Source: Spongiimicrobium salis
GTDB lineage: Bacteria; Bacteroidota; Bacteroidia; Flavobacteriales; Flavobacteriaceae
DNA: 64,000 nt
Assembly (NCBI RefSeq): GCF_043678055.1
Contig: NZ_JBHEQA010000003.1
Span: forward strand, 310,001 to 374,000
Direction of reading: 5' to 3'
The position numbers and the translations under genes were made by a program. Shown here in pieces: positions 25,456-34,457 of this stretch. The notes beneath the pieces are model-generated. The model worked only from the letters and a program-made list of their open reading frames with translations, had not been told where the DNA came from and did not search any database. Position 1 is the first letter of the stretch. Each line of letters opens with the position of its first letter.

Positions 25456-26166
25456 ATGCTGAAAAAACTTGTCTTAACGCTAGCTTTCATTGGCCTCATC
25501 ATCGTAGGAATACGATATATCCCACAACTTTTGAATACCTCTTATCTTTTTATGAGCGACAAAGAAACCGTACTATCCGTAAAAGAAAAATACGGAACAG
25601 CCGCCCAAGACCGTTTGCAACCTAAGCTTGAAGCAAGCGGTTTTGATAGCATTCCCCCTGAAATAGCATTGGTTGCCTTGAAAGAAGAACGGCTATTGGA
25701 ACTCTGGGGGCAGAGAAATGGGCAGTGGGTAAAAATAAAGCAGTACCCTTTTACACAGTTCAGCGGGCAGTTGGGGCCAAAATTAAGGGAAGGGGACAAA
25801 CAAATTCCTGAAGGCGTTTATACTATTGCGTATTTAAATCCCAATAGTTCGTATCACCTCTCCTTAAAGGTAGACTACCCCAACGCCTTCGATCGTGCCA
25901 AAGCCCAAGCGGAGGGGCGTCGTAATTTAGGGGGCGATATTTTTATTCACGGAAAAGCCGTCACCATAGGTTGTATTCCCATTGGTGACCGGGCCATAGA
26001 GGAGGTATTCCTTGTGGCGAGCCACGCATTGGATAATACCATTAAGGTCATTATCAGTCCGGTGGATTTCCGATTGGGGAAAGCATTTCCCGAAATAGAA
26101 GCTGTAGAATGGGAAAAAGAACTTTACGAGGATATTCAATTGGCTCTGGAAGCCTTTTCCACATAA
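25456..26166 (+). CDS. L,D-transpeptidase family protein (YkuD/YafK type)
   Basis: A 236-residue protein with an N-terminal hydrophobic anchor (LVLTLAFIGLIIVGIRYIP), placing the catalytic domain outside the inner membrane. The catalytic motif is HGKAVTIGCIPIG with His165 and nucleophile Cys173. The preceding KQIPEGVYTI and LNPNSSYHLSLKVDYPN match YafK-like enzymes, which act on peptidoglycan cross-links or tether lipoproteins to it. The exact reaction is not inferable. It lies 17 bases after the hypothetical gene and 14 bases from the stop of the convergent CusB-like gene. Confidence 0.9.
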   Translation: MLKKLVLTLAFIGLIIVGIRYIPQLLNTSYLFMSDKETVLSVKEKYGTAAQDRLQPKLEASGFDSIPPEIALVALKEERLLELWGQRNGQWVKIKQYPFTQFSGQLGPKLREGDKQIPEGVYTIAYLNPNSSYHLSLKVDYPNAFDRAKAQAEGRRNLGGDIFIHGKAVTIGCIPIGDRAIEEVFLVASHALDNTIKVIISPVDFRLGKAFPEIEAVEWEKELYEDIQLALEAFST

Positions 26167-26180
26167 GGGTCTTTATGCCA

Positions 26181-27944
26181 TTATAAAATTTCACTTATAC
26201 TGCCGCATTTAAGCATTGCGTCTCCAAAATAAGGATTTCTAATTTCATTTTCTGCGCTCAGCCAAAATGCACCGCGATTGTTATCGGCCATAGGACAATA
26301 TTGCACATAGATTTTGGAATCAACAGGTGGGGAGCTTTTCGCTAGGGCAATCATATGTTCACTTAAGGTCATAAAATGATGTCGTTGATCTTGCATGGCT
26401 ATATTTTCTGCAATTGCCCGAAACCCTTTCAAAATCTGATCGAAATGCTTTTGGTGCTTTTGATCTATATGCTTCCCCAATACTATTTCTGCTTGTTCTA
26501 ATGCGATTTTGGCAGAAGCAGAAGCTTTCGCTGTATTCGCTTTCACCAAGGCATCTTTTATTCCGAGGTATGGCTTCACTAATTTTTGAAAACCTATTGG
26601 GGAAACTTCGCCCATAGGCTTCTGCTGCATCCTAGAATGTCCTTCATGTTCCATTTCGCCTTCCATTGCCTTATGCCCCTCGTGTTCCATGCTCTTTTGG
26701 GGCTTACTGGTATTCATCATGGATTTCTTCCCTTGCAGCTGTGCTGCAGCATCTACGGTAAATGCACCTTTGGTAACAATTTCCTCTCCCTCTTCAAGAC
26801 CTGATAGAATACGATACTCCTCTCCTATTTTTGCGCCAAGTAGTACCTCTCTCATTTCAAAGGCCGGGCTTTGCGTCTTTTTTTTCACATATACCAACGA
26901 ACGCTTTCCTGTCCAAAGCACAGCCGAAGCTGGAATGTGCATTTTGGTATGGGATTCTTTCTTTATTTCTTTCAGTTCTCCCGATACAAACATACCGGGT
27001 TTAAGGCGTCCATCTGAATTATTAATAGTAGCCCGGACCATCACCGTTCTAGTTTGCGTATTGAGAACGGGATCAATAAATGAAATTTTAGCGTGACTAG
27101 GGGTATTGGGATATGCATTGGAAACAATCTCGATTTCAGTTCCAAGCGTTAATTGGGACAATTGGTTTTCATAGGCATCAAATGTTGCCCAGACCACATT
27201 GAGTTCATTCAATTCCAAAAGAGCTTGTCCTCGATTCACATGATCCCCTTCCGTGATCATTACAGTGCCTACGGTACCACTGACCGTAGCATAGATGGGC
27301 ATATTTTCTTGAATTTCCCCAGAAGCCTCTATGGCATTGATCTGTTTTTCGGAAAGCTTCCATAATTTCAATTTATTACGTACCGCCTTGTACAAACTGG
27401 GTTGGGAAGTTTTGAGGGCTGCCGCCGTAATCAATTCTTGTTGAGCGGCCACGAGTTCAGGAGCATATAATTGTGCCAATAGCTGCCCTTTGCGGATATC
27501 TTGCCCTTCATAATTTACGTACAAACGTTCTATCCGTCCGTTAAAATAACTCACCTGTACCGCACTTTTCTCCTTATTCACCGCTATTTTTCCAGACAGC
27601 ACCAAGGATTTCCCGTCTTTCATGGTGGTACCGACCATGGTCGTCTGAATATCGGCCAGGGCCATGGCATTCTCTGTTAATTGAACCGCATTTGGAGCCT
27701 GATCAACCTTATGCTTTGCCACAGGGATTAAATCCATAGCACAAATAGGACAACTCCCAGGTTCTGGTTGCAACACCTGTGGATGCATGGAACAGGTCCA
27801 TTGTCCGTTTTCGTCTTCGTCGTGAAGATGTTCTTCTGCCAACATGGCATCTGGAGAAGTGCCTTGGCTTTCTCCAAAAATAAAATATCCCACAACCACG
27901 CCCATGATTAAGGCTATTCCGATATATATACTATTTCTTTTCAT
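26181..27944 (-). CDS. Heavy-metal efflux RND periplasmic adaptor (CusB-like)
   Basis: A 587-residue membrane-fusion protein. After an N-terminal anchor (IGIALIMGVVVGYFIFG) comes a heavy-metal-binding domain with Cys51, His54, Cys65 and Cys68 (TCSMHP, GSCPICAMDLIPV). The adaptor core follows (VQVSYFNGRIERLYVNYEGQ, LYAPELVAAQQEL, VNRGQALLELNELN). A His/Met-rich linker (KSMEHEGHKAMEGEMEHEGH) leads to a DUF3347 domain ending with YVQYCPMADNN. The His/Met content fits copper or silver. Last gene of the cus-like operon, 17 bases after the HMA-MauE gene. Confidence 0.92.
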   Translation of the reverse strand: MKRNSIYIGIALIMGVVVGYFIFGESQGTSPDAMLAEEHLHDEDENGQWTCSMHPQVLQPEPGSCPICAMDLIPVAKHKVDQAPNAVQLTENAMALADIQTTMVGTTMKDGKSLVLSGKIAVNKEKSAVQVSYFNGRIERLYVNYEGQDIRKGQLLAQLYAPELVAAQQELITAAALKTSQPSLYKAVRNKLKLWKLSEKQINAIEASGEIQENMPIYATVSGTVGTVMITEGDHVNRGQALLELNELNVVWATFDAYENQLSQLTLGTEIEIVSNAYPNTPSHAKISFIDPVLNTQTRTVMVRATINNSDGRLKPGMFVSGELKEIKKESHTKMHIPASAVLWTGKRSLVYVKKKTQSPAFEMREVLLGAKIGEEYRILSGLEEGEEIVTKGAFTVDAAAQLQGKKSMMNTSKPQKSMEHEGHKAMEGEMEHEGHSRMQQKPMGEVSPIGFQKLVKPYLGIKDALVKANTAKASASAKIALEQAEIVLGKHIDQKHQKHFDQILKGFRAIAENIAMQDQRHHFMTLSEHMIALAKSSPPVDSKIYVQYCPMADNNRGAFWLSAENEIRNPYFGDAMLKCGSISEIL

Positions 27945-27961
27945 CTGTATTTTTTTGTATT

Positions 27962-28693
27962 CTATAATAACTTCAATAACAATACCCCCGCCATAACGAT
28001 CATGATGGCATTTTCAATAAAGGTCGCCTCCGTCATGGGTAATTTCAAGGCAGTCCCTAAACAAGCGCATCGAATCTTTTTTTTGTCCAAAAGGCTTTTT
28101 GTTACCCCAACGGTTGTAATCCCAAGAATGATTATCGTAATCATCAGGGCGAACTCTACTTCAAATCGCAGCAAGAAAAACAAGCCCAATACCACTTCAA
28201 TAAAGGGATAGATTTTTCCGTAAAGCGGGAAGCGCATCGCCAAAGGGTCATACATACTAAAAGATGAGGGAAACCCTCTTAAATCAAGAAGCTTGAAAAA
28301 GCTAAATACAATGTAAAACAAGCCCATAAAATCGAGCATTATACCTTCCATTGCTAAATTCTTCCTGTGGATCAGTATACTGGCCGTGGCAATGTAAAAC
28401 AAGATCAATAGCAAAGGTTTTAACTGTTGTAGCTTTGAAGTAGTCTCATCTTCCCGCTTCTCGCTAAGTACCTTTTTCCTTGTTTCTTTTCCTTTTTCCA
28501 GAAGTTGATATTTTTTGGGCAGCACCCTTTTTAAATCCTCCATAACCACTGCCTTATCCATGGAAAGCGTGACTTCCTCCGTTTCCAAGTCCACTTTTAC
28601 ATCAGCAACTCCCGCAACACCTTCCAAGTGTCGTGTTACCGTCTCTGTACAACCTTTACAGGTCATTCCTTCTATAGTATAGGTTTGTTTCAT
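27962..28693 (-). CDS. HMA domain fused to MauE-like membrane domain
   Basis: A 243-residue protein. Residues 1-70 are a heavy-metal-associated domain with the metal site GMTCKGC (Cys12, Cys15). After a charged linker, four hydrophobic segments form a MauE/DoxX-like membrane domain (LLLILFYIATASILIH, FIEVVLGLFFLLRF, ALMITIIILGITTVGV, AIMIVMAGVLLLKLL). A further conserved segment IRCACLGTALKLPMTEA carries two Cys next to a membrane helix. Known in Bacteroidota metal loci; it probably passes metal ions or reducing power across the membrane. Its ATG overlaps the TolC-like stop by 4 bases. Confidence 0.88.
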   Translation of the reverse strand: MKQTYTIEGMTCKGCTETVTRHLEGVAGVADVKVDLETEEVTLSMDKAVVMEDLKRVLPKKYQLLEKGKETRKKVLSEKREDETTSKLQQLKPLLLILFYIATASILIHRKNLAMEGIMLDFMGLFYIVFSFFKLLDLRGFPSSFSMYDPLAMRFPLYGKIYPFIEVVLGLFFLLRFEVEFALMITIIILGITTVGVTKSLLDKKKIRCACLGTALKLPMTEATFIENAIMIVMAGVLLLKLL

Positions 28694-30000
28694 TGTTGTG
28701 TTAAATAATCAATAATTGTCGTCTGTATATAATAGTCCGCTATCCTCTGAATTTTAAGCAATTGAAATTTTAGTTGTAACTCCTGTATCTCTATAATAGC
28801 ATTAAAATCAATAGTTTCCGTTTCGTATTTTTTAAGCAAAATAGTTTCGGCATCCTTTGCTTGCTTTATATTTTTAACCGCGGTTTCATGACCAATTCTA
28901 GCGATCATACGATGGTGTATCGCCTGTTCCAATAAAGTTTCCAGAACATTTTTCCGTTCTTCTTTTTCTGCTTGAAGCGCTTTTCGTTTTAACGCATTCT
29001 GCCTCACTTTTGAGCTGTGTTTTGTATTAAAAATAGGAAAAGAAAGAGACACCGAAGGAATAAGAATATCTTTTCCATTATCATTGAAGGTTGTAATAGG
29101 TCCTTCTTGGACCAAGGCATAATCAAGACCAAAAGCAATATCGGGCTTTTGTTCTTTTTGATGTAACAATTCCGATTGTTCAATAGATTGGAACAACTTA
29201 TCATACCGCAACAGTTCTGGATGCAACACAAGATTTTCTAGCATAACCTCCTGTTCTTTTTCTAGTATATCCAAGGCGTCTGTAATTTCAATCGTATGGG
29301 AGCTATCGTAATTCAGGAGGGCGTTGCATTTGCTTTCCTCTATTTTATATTGATGCTCAACGATTTTGTCCAATTGTTGCAATTCGTTTTGACGAATTTG
29401 CAGTTTGAGCACATCCACTGCAGATGCTTTTCCTATCGCTATAGCATTTAATGCCAAGGTTTCATAGGTTTGTAGCAATACCATTTGCTTCTTCAAAATT
29501 TCCTGTTTGGTCTTTAACTTTTGGAGTTCATAATACGATTTGGATACGGAAGCTATTAGTTTCCGCTTGGCAACAGCCACTTCCTCATATTGGGCTTCTG
29601 CTAAAGTAGCGGCATAATTTCTGCGTGCTGTAACTACGCCAAACCAAGGAATACGCTGTTTAGCAGCTATCTGCACCCGTTGAGGCCCCGTTCTTGTCTC
29701 AGGACTACTTATAGGTACCCCAAATTTAAAATCAGTATTGGGCAAAGCACGGGCTTCATTAATTTTTTCTAAGGCAACTCCATATTGCAATTCATATTTT
29801 TGAACTTCCGGATTTCGTTCTAAGGCTGTTTCAATAAGGGCTTCCAATTCCTGTGCATTCACAAAATTTACAGAGCAAAACAATAAAATAAGACTATGAA
29901 TCTTTAAACAGGGAAAGCTAGTTTTTCCAAACAGATTGATCTGCCAAACGGTCCTGAACAAGGAGTGTTTTTTCATGATATCTTTATTTTCTTCGTTCAT
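28690..30000 (-). CDS. TolC-family outer-membrane efflux protein (CusC-like)
   Basis: A 436-residue outer-membrane channel. The hydrophobic signal region lies unusually far in (about residues 32-50, LILLFCSVNFVNA), so a start at the internal Met (29976) is also possible. The TolC fold has two long helical repeats: LEALIETALERNPEVQKYEL and the second starting near the LHPELLRYDKLFQ segment. It exports metal handled by the adjacent RND pump. It begins 7 bases after the CusA stop and overlaps the next gene by 4 bases, a tight operon. Confidence 0.9.
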   Translation of the reverse strand: MNEENKDIMKKHSLFRTVWQINLFGKTSFPCLKIHSLILLFCSVNFVNAQELEALIETALERNPEVQKYELQYGVALEKINEARALPNTDFKFGVPISSPETRTGPQRVQIAAKQRIPWFGVVTARRNYAATLAEAQYEEVAVAKRKLIASVSKSYYELQKLKTKQEILKKQMVLLQTYETLALNAIAIGKASAVDVLKLQIRQNELQQLDKIVEHQYKIEESKCNALLNYDSSHTIEITDALDILEKEQEVMLENLVLHPELLRYDKLFQSIEQSELLHQKEQKPDIAFGLDYALVQEGPITTFNDNGKDILIPSVSLSFPIFNTKHSSKVRQNALKRKALQAEKEERKNVLETLLEQAIHHRMIARIGHETAVKNIKQAKDAETILLKKYETETIDFNAIIEIQELQLKFQLLKIQRIADYYIQTTIIDYLTQQ

Positions 30001-30007
30001 GGTTTTC

Positions 30008-33000
30008 TTACACCTTTACTTTTTTGATTTTCATTTCCTCAACCCAGGAATAGAGTACCGGTACTACAAACAAGGTCATAAGGGCAATTAACATCCCTCC
30101 GAAACTTGGAATGGCCATCGGTATCATAATATCACTTCCTCTCCCGGTGGAGGTCAGAATAGGCAATAGCGCTAAAATAGTAGTCGCTGTAGTCATCAAG
30201 CAGGGCCGAATACGCTTTTCTCCGGCCTGGATCACTGCTTTATGAATTCCCGCTATGGTTTTGGGTTGGTCTTTTCCAAAACGTTGTCGAAGGTATGTGG
30301 CCATTACCACACCATCATCCGTAGCGATACCAAAAAGCGCTATAAAACCAACCCATACGGCAACACTAAGGTTAATGGTTTTCATTTGAAAGAGATCCCG
30401 GAGATTTGTCCCCAAAAATCCAAAATTTAAGAACCAATCCTGTCCATATAGCCAAAGCAGTATAAAGCCCCCAGCAAAGGCTACCGCTATCCCGGCAAAC
30501 ACCATCAAAGTAGTGGCAATAGATCGAAACTGTATGTAGAGAATAAGAAAAATAATCCCCAAAACTAGGGGTACTATTACAGAAAGGGTTTTCTCGGCGC
30601 GCAATTGATTTTCATAAGTGCCTGTAAATTGATAATTCATCCCCTTGGGAACAATCAATTCTTCGTCGGCTATTTTTTGGGCGATCAACTCTTGCGCCCG
30701 TTCAACGACATCGACTTCGGCAAAACCTTCTATTTTATCAAACAATACAAAACCTGTTAAGAATGTATCCTCACTTCTAATCCTCTGTGGTCCCTGCTCA
30801 TAACGCAGGGTTGCCAATTCACTTAGAGGAATGGGTTTTTGATTTTCAACAGGAATGTATATCTGGCTCAAATCCTCGGGATTGGCGCGCAACTCCCTGG
30901 GGTAGCGCACTCGAATTCCATAACGCTCCCTTCCTTCTACAGTATGGGTAAGCACGCTCCCGCCCACGGCCACTTTGAGGACATTTTGAACATCGTCTAT
31001 TGCAATGCCATAACGTGCTATTTTTTCACGATCAATAGCAATAAGCAAATAAGGTTTCCCTACAATACGTTCTGCAAAAACGGTTTGTGCCTTAACTCCT
31101 TTTACCTCTTTTAATAGCTGTTCCAAGGCCAGACCAAAAGCTTCTATTTCCTTTAAATCCTGTCCTTTGATCTTAATTCCCATTGGTGCGCGCATTCCGG
31201 TTTGCAGCATAATCAACCTGGCTTCAATAGGTTGCAACTTAGGTGCCGAAGTTACTCCCGGCAATTGCGTTGCTGCGACAATCTCGTTCCAAATATCATT
31301 GGGCGATTTAATTTCCGGACGCCAACTCCTATAGTAAGCCCCCCTATCATCAGGAATAAGCTTTTCATGGGTCACCATTGGATTCCCATGGTTTACCGAA
31401 GTGCCATCTTTCATCTGGAAGGCATTTTCAGCATTTACCCTATACTTTTGCCTTTCGCCTTTGGTATTCAATAGATACTCAGGTTTGTATTGAATCAAGT
31501 TCTCATACATGGATAATGGTGCTGGGTCTAAAGAAGATTCTGTTCTTCCTGCCTTCCCGACCACTGTTTTGACCTCTGGTACGGAAGCCACGGCCATGTC
31601 CAACTGCTGGAGTACCCGCTTATTTTCAGCCACACCGGCATGTGGCAATGAAGTTGGCATTAATAGGAAGGAACCTTCGTTAAGTGCGGGCATAAATTCT
31701 TTTCCCGTATTCCGCATAATGTTTATCCCAAGCAACAACAGGAGTGCCGGAAGGGATAAGAACGCTAGTTTATGCCTTAGTGCCCATGCTAATATTCGCG
31801 TATAATTCTTTCTAAAAATCCAAAATATTGTCAGCAGTCCAAAACATAGAACGGCTACAAACACCAGATTTACAACTAAGCTCCCATCAAAACCTAAAGG
31901 CCTCCAATAGCCCGCCAATAGGAAAATTACGGTAATTACAGAAATTATGATAAGGGTATAATTGTAATCTAATACCATCGTAACTCCCCTAAAAGAAAAA
32001 ACATGTTCTTCTTGATGGCGATAAACAAACCAAATTCCTGTAGCCCCAAACGCAATCAGGACAAGCCCCATCCACGTTCCATAACTAATGGCGGCAATCC
32101 CAAGAACCAGCAGGCTTCCGTTTAAAAGGTATTTGACGCTTTCTTTCAACGCTTGCTTGCGAAACAGGAAAGCGGCAAAAGGCGGAATTAAAAACAACGC
32201 AATAATTAAGGATGCCGCAAGGGCCATAGTTTTGGTAAATGCCAATGGACGGAATAACTTTCCTTCCGCACCTATCATGGTAAAAACGGGTATAAAACTA
32301 ACGATCGTAGTCAATACCGCCGTAAGAATAGCGCCAGAGACTTCGGTAGTGGCTTCATATACTACCGTATTTATGGGCAATCCCTTTTTATTTTCATCGA
32401 TATGCCGGATGATATTCTCCGAAAGGATAACCCCTACATCTACCATGGTTCCAATGGCAATGGCTATTCCAGATAAGGCCACAATATTGGCATCTACGTG
32501 AAAGAATTTCATGGCTATAAAGACCAAAAGTACCGCTACGGGCAGCAAGCCCGAAATTAAGATGGACGCCCTCAGGTTAAAAACCATAATGATGATAACC
32601 AAAATAGTAATCAATATTTCTAGGGTCAAGGCATCTTCAAGGGTACCTAAGGTTTCCTGAATGAGTTCTGTTCGATCATAAAAGGGAACCACAGTCAGTT
32701 GAGATACCCGGCCATCCTGTAATTCTTTGGTAGGTAGGCCAGCACTGAGTGCTGCAATTTTTTCTTTTACATTGTTAATCACTTCCAATGGATTGGCACC
32801 ATATCGGGCAACAATTACCCCTCCCACGACCTCAGCTCCTTCTTTGTCCAAGATTCCCCGTCTTTCTTTAGGACCTAAAGAAACCTTGGCTATATCTTTA
32901 ATCCGAATTGAGGTAAAATTTTCTGAGGTAACCACGGTATTCTCGATATCCTCAATGGATTTCACATACCCTAGACCTCGAACCACATATTCTGCTTGAT

Positions 33001-33727
33001 TGATTTCCAAAGTTTGGGCTCCAATATCTTGATTGCTTTTTTTCACTGCTTTAACAACAGCATCCAGGCTAATCTCGTACTGACGCATCACTTCGGGGTC
33101 AACGTCTACTTGATATTCTTGTACATAGCCCCCTATAGAAGCAACTTCGGCAACTCCTGCTGCTGAGGCCAGACCATATTTTACATAGTAATCCTGAATA
33201 CTCCTCAGCTCTTGCAGATCCCAACCTCCGGTCACCTTTCCTGCTTCATCCCGTCCTTCCAGCGTATACCAAAAAATTTGTCCCAAAGCGGTTGCATCGG
33301 GTCCCAAGCTTGGAGTCACGCCCTCCGGCAATGTATTGGCAGGTAGCGCATTGAGTTTTTCTAAAATACGAGTGCGACTCCAGTAGAATTCTACATCTTC
33401 CTCAAAAATGACGAAGATGCTGGAAAATCCAAACATGGAAGAACTGCGAATCGTTTTTACGCCTGGAATTCCCAAGAGGGCACTGGTTAATGGATAACTG
33501 ATCTGATCCTCAATATCTTGTGGGGAACGCCCTTCCCAGGAGGTAAAGACAATTTGTTGGTTTTCACCAATATCGGGGATAGCATCCACCGCAACAGGAT
33601 TTGCGGGCAGTACTCCCCGATCCCAATCAAAGGGCGCATGTACAACACCCCATCCTATAAAAATTGATGCTAGTAAAACAGCCACAAATTTATGGGCTAT
33701 TAAAAACTTTATGCTTTTGTTCAGCAT
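30008..33727 (-). CDS. CusA/CzcA-family heavy-metal efflux RND transporter
   Basis: A 1239-residue inner-membrane RND pump. Characteristic segments are present: FDWDRGVLPANPVAVDAIPD near the N-terminus, TSWEGRSPQDIEDQISYPLT, SIGGYVQEYQVDVDP, GIAIAIGTMVDVGVILSENI in the first half, and NLSVAVWVGFIALFGIATDD in the second. It is about 190 residues longer than E. coli CusA, with an insertion that carries extra hydrophobic segments after the first membrane block (ALKESVKYLLNGSLLVLGIA), as is usual in Bacteroidota. Substrate probably Cu(I)/Ag(I) or Zn/Co; the neighbours favour copper. Confidence 0.94.
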   Translation of the reverse strand: MLNKSIKFLIAHKFVAVLLASIFIGWGVVHAPFDWDRGVLPANPVAVDAIPDIGENQQIVFTSWEGRSPQDIEDQISYPLTSALLGIPGVKTIRSSSMFGFSSIFVIFEEDVEFYWSRTRILEKLNALPANTLPEGVTPSLGPDATALGQIFWYTLEGRDEAGKVTGGWDLQELRSIQDYYVKYGLASAAGVAEVASIGGYVQEYQVDVDPEVMRQYEISLDAVVKAVKKSNQDIGAQTLEINQAEYVVRGLGYVKSIEDIENTVVTSENFTSIRIKDIAKVSLGPKERRGILDKEGAEVVGGVIVARYGANPLEVINNVKEKIAALSAGLPTKELQDGRVSQLTVVPFYDRTELIQETLGTLEDALTLEILITILVIIIMVFNLRASILISGLLPVAVLLVFIAMKFFHVDANIVALSGIAIAIGTMVDVGVILSENIIRHIDENKKGLPINTVVYEATTEVSGAILTAVLTTIVSFIPVFTMIGAEGKLFRPLAFTKTMALAASLIIALFLIPPFAAFLFRKQALKESVKYLLNGSLLVLGIAAISYGTWMGLVLIAFGATGIWFVYRHQEEHVFSFRGVTMVLDYNYTLIIISVITVIFLLAGYWRPLGFDGSLVVNLVFVAVLCFGLLTIFWIFRKNYTRILAWALRHKLAFLSLPALLLLLGINIMRNTGKEFMPALNEGSFLLMPTSLPHAGVAENKRVLQQLDMAVASVPEVKTVVGKAGRTESSLDPAPLSMYENLIQYKPEYLLNTKGERQKYRVNAENAFQMKDGTSVNHGNPMVTHEKLIPDDRGAYYRSWRPEIKSPNDIWNEIVAATQLPGVTSAPKLQPIEARLIMLQTGMRAPMGIKIKGQDLKEIEAFGLALEQLLKEVKGVKAQTVFAERIVGKPYLLIAIDREKIARYGIAIDDVQNVLKVAVGGSVLTHTVEGRERYGIRVRYPRELRANPEDLSQIYIPVENQKPIPLSELATLRYEQGPQRIRSEDTFLTGFVLFDKIEGFAEVDVVERAQELIAQKIADEELIVPKGMNYQFTGTYENQLRAEKTLSVIVPLVLGIIFLILYIQFRSIATTLMVFAGIAVAFAGGFILLWLYGQDWFLNFGFLGTNLRDLFQMKTINLSVAVWVGFIALFGIATDDGVVMATYLRQRFGKDQPKTIAGIHKAVIQAGEKRIRPCLMTTATTILALLPILTSTGRGSDIMIPMAIPSFGGMLIALMTLFVVPVLYSWVEEMKIKKVKV

Positions 33728-33835
33728 GATTTATTTGACAATTAAACAATTAGACTTGGCTATTGGAAATAGCGTATACAGGTATATGCCCTCATGAAAA
33801 GTGTTTCACAGGACCATACAATCTATAGTCTAAAA

Positions 33836-34246
33836 TCAAATAAGGTAGGTTTCGTCTAATTGATAAATGCGCTTGACGATAAGCGGAGGAGGGTATTCCC
33901 TTAAAATAGTTTTCTTAGGCGTCTTCTCTTCAAAAAAGAAATAGGAGGTATAGGTAAAGGAGAAAACCCATAGTTGTTGCTCTAAAGAAAGCGTATCCAC
34001 AACAGATAGTTGCAGTTCATCCTGTCCCTCTACATGTTCTTGCTCATTGGAACAGCAATCCATCATACTTTTGGATGACGAATCCTTTTCATGCATTTGC
34101 ATTCCGCAGGTCTTGGCTTCCTTAAATAAGGTAGAATCTACCAAAGTATCTCCACAAAAATGGCTATTAATGGTAAATGATAGCGTTGAAAACAACACTA
34201 AAATCGCCATAACAGCAGCCGTTATTTGATGTAATACTTTCTTCAT
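33836..34246 (-). CDS. HYC_CC_PP family protein
   Basis: A 136-residue exported protein with an N-terminal hydrophobic signal (ITAAVMAILVLFSTLSF). It carries the name-giving features: HFC (His29, Cys31) after the signal, a CC pair (Cys64-65, MDCCSNE), and a C-terminal PPP before a short basic/aromatic tail (REYPPPLIVKRIYQLDE). Another Cys (47) and several His and Met fit metal binding. The family is found near copper and other heavy-metal efflux genes in Bacteroidota. It is first in the cus-like group, 108 bases before CusA. Confidence 0.88.
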   Translation of the reverse strand: MKKVLHQITAAVMAILVLFSTLSFTINSHFCGDTLVDSTLFKEAKTCGMQMHEKDSSSKSMMDCCSNEQEHVEGQDELQLSVVDTLSLEQQLWVFSFTYTSYFFFEEKTPKKTILREYPPPLIVKRIYQLDETYLI

Positions 34247-34254
34247 GAATACTA

Positions 34255-34288
34255 CAAAATTACAAAAATCAGGGATATTCCTCTCAAA
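34255..34288 (-). promoter_or_regulatory. Promoter of the metal-efflux group
   Basis: On the minus strand: TTTG (34285-34288), 22 bases, TAATTTTG (34255-34262). The -7 box ends 8 bases before the ATG of the HYC_CC_PP gene, so the transcript would have almost no leader. Confidence 0.55.
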
Positions 34289-34457
34289 AACTTGTTAAAT
34301 CCCTGTACTTTAGATAAACTGCAAATGAAGTTCAATATTGCCATAAATCTTCTTAATTCTAGCTAAATGACTTCAAATTAACCGATATAGCCTTTCAAAC
34401 CCTGGAGTTTACAGCCATAAAAAGCATGCTATAGGTTGTACATCTTTTGGGTATATT

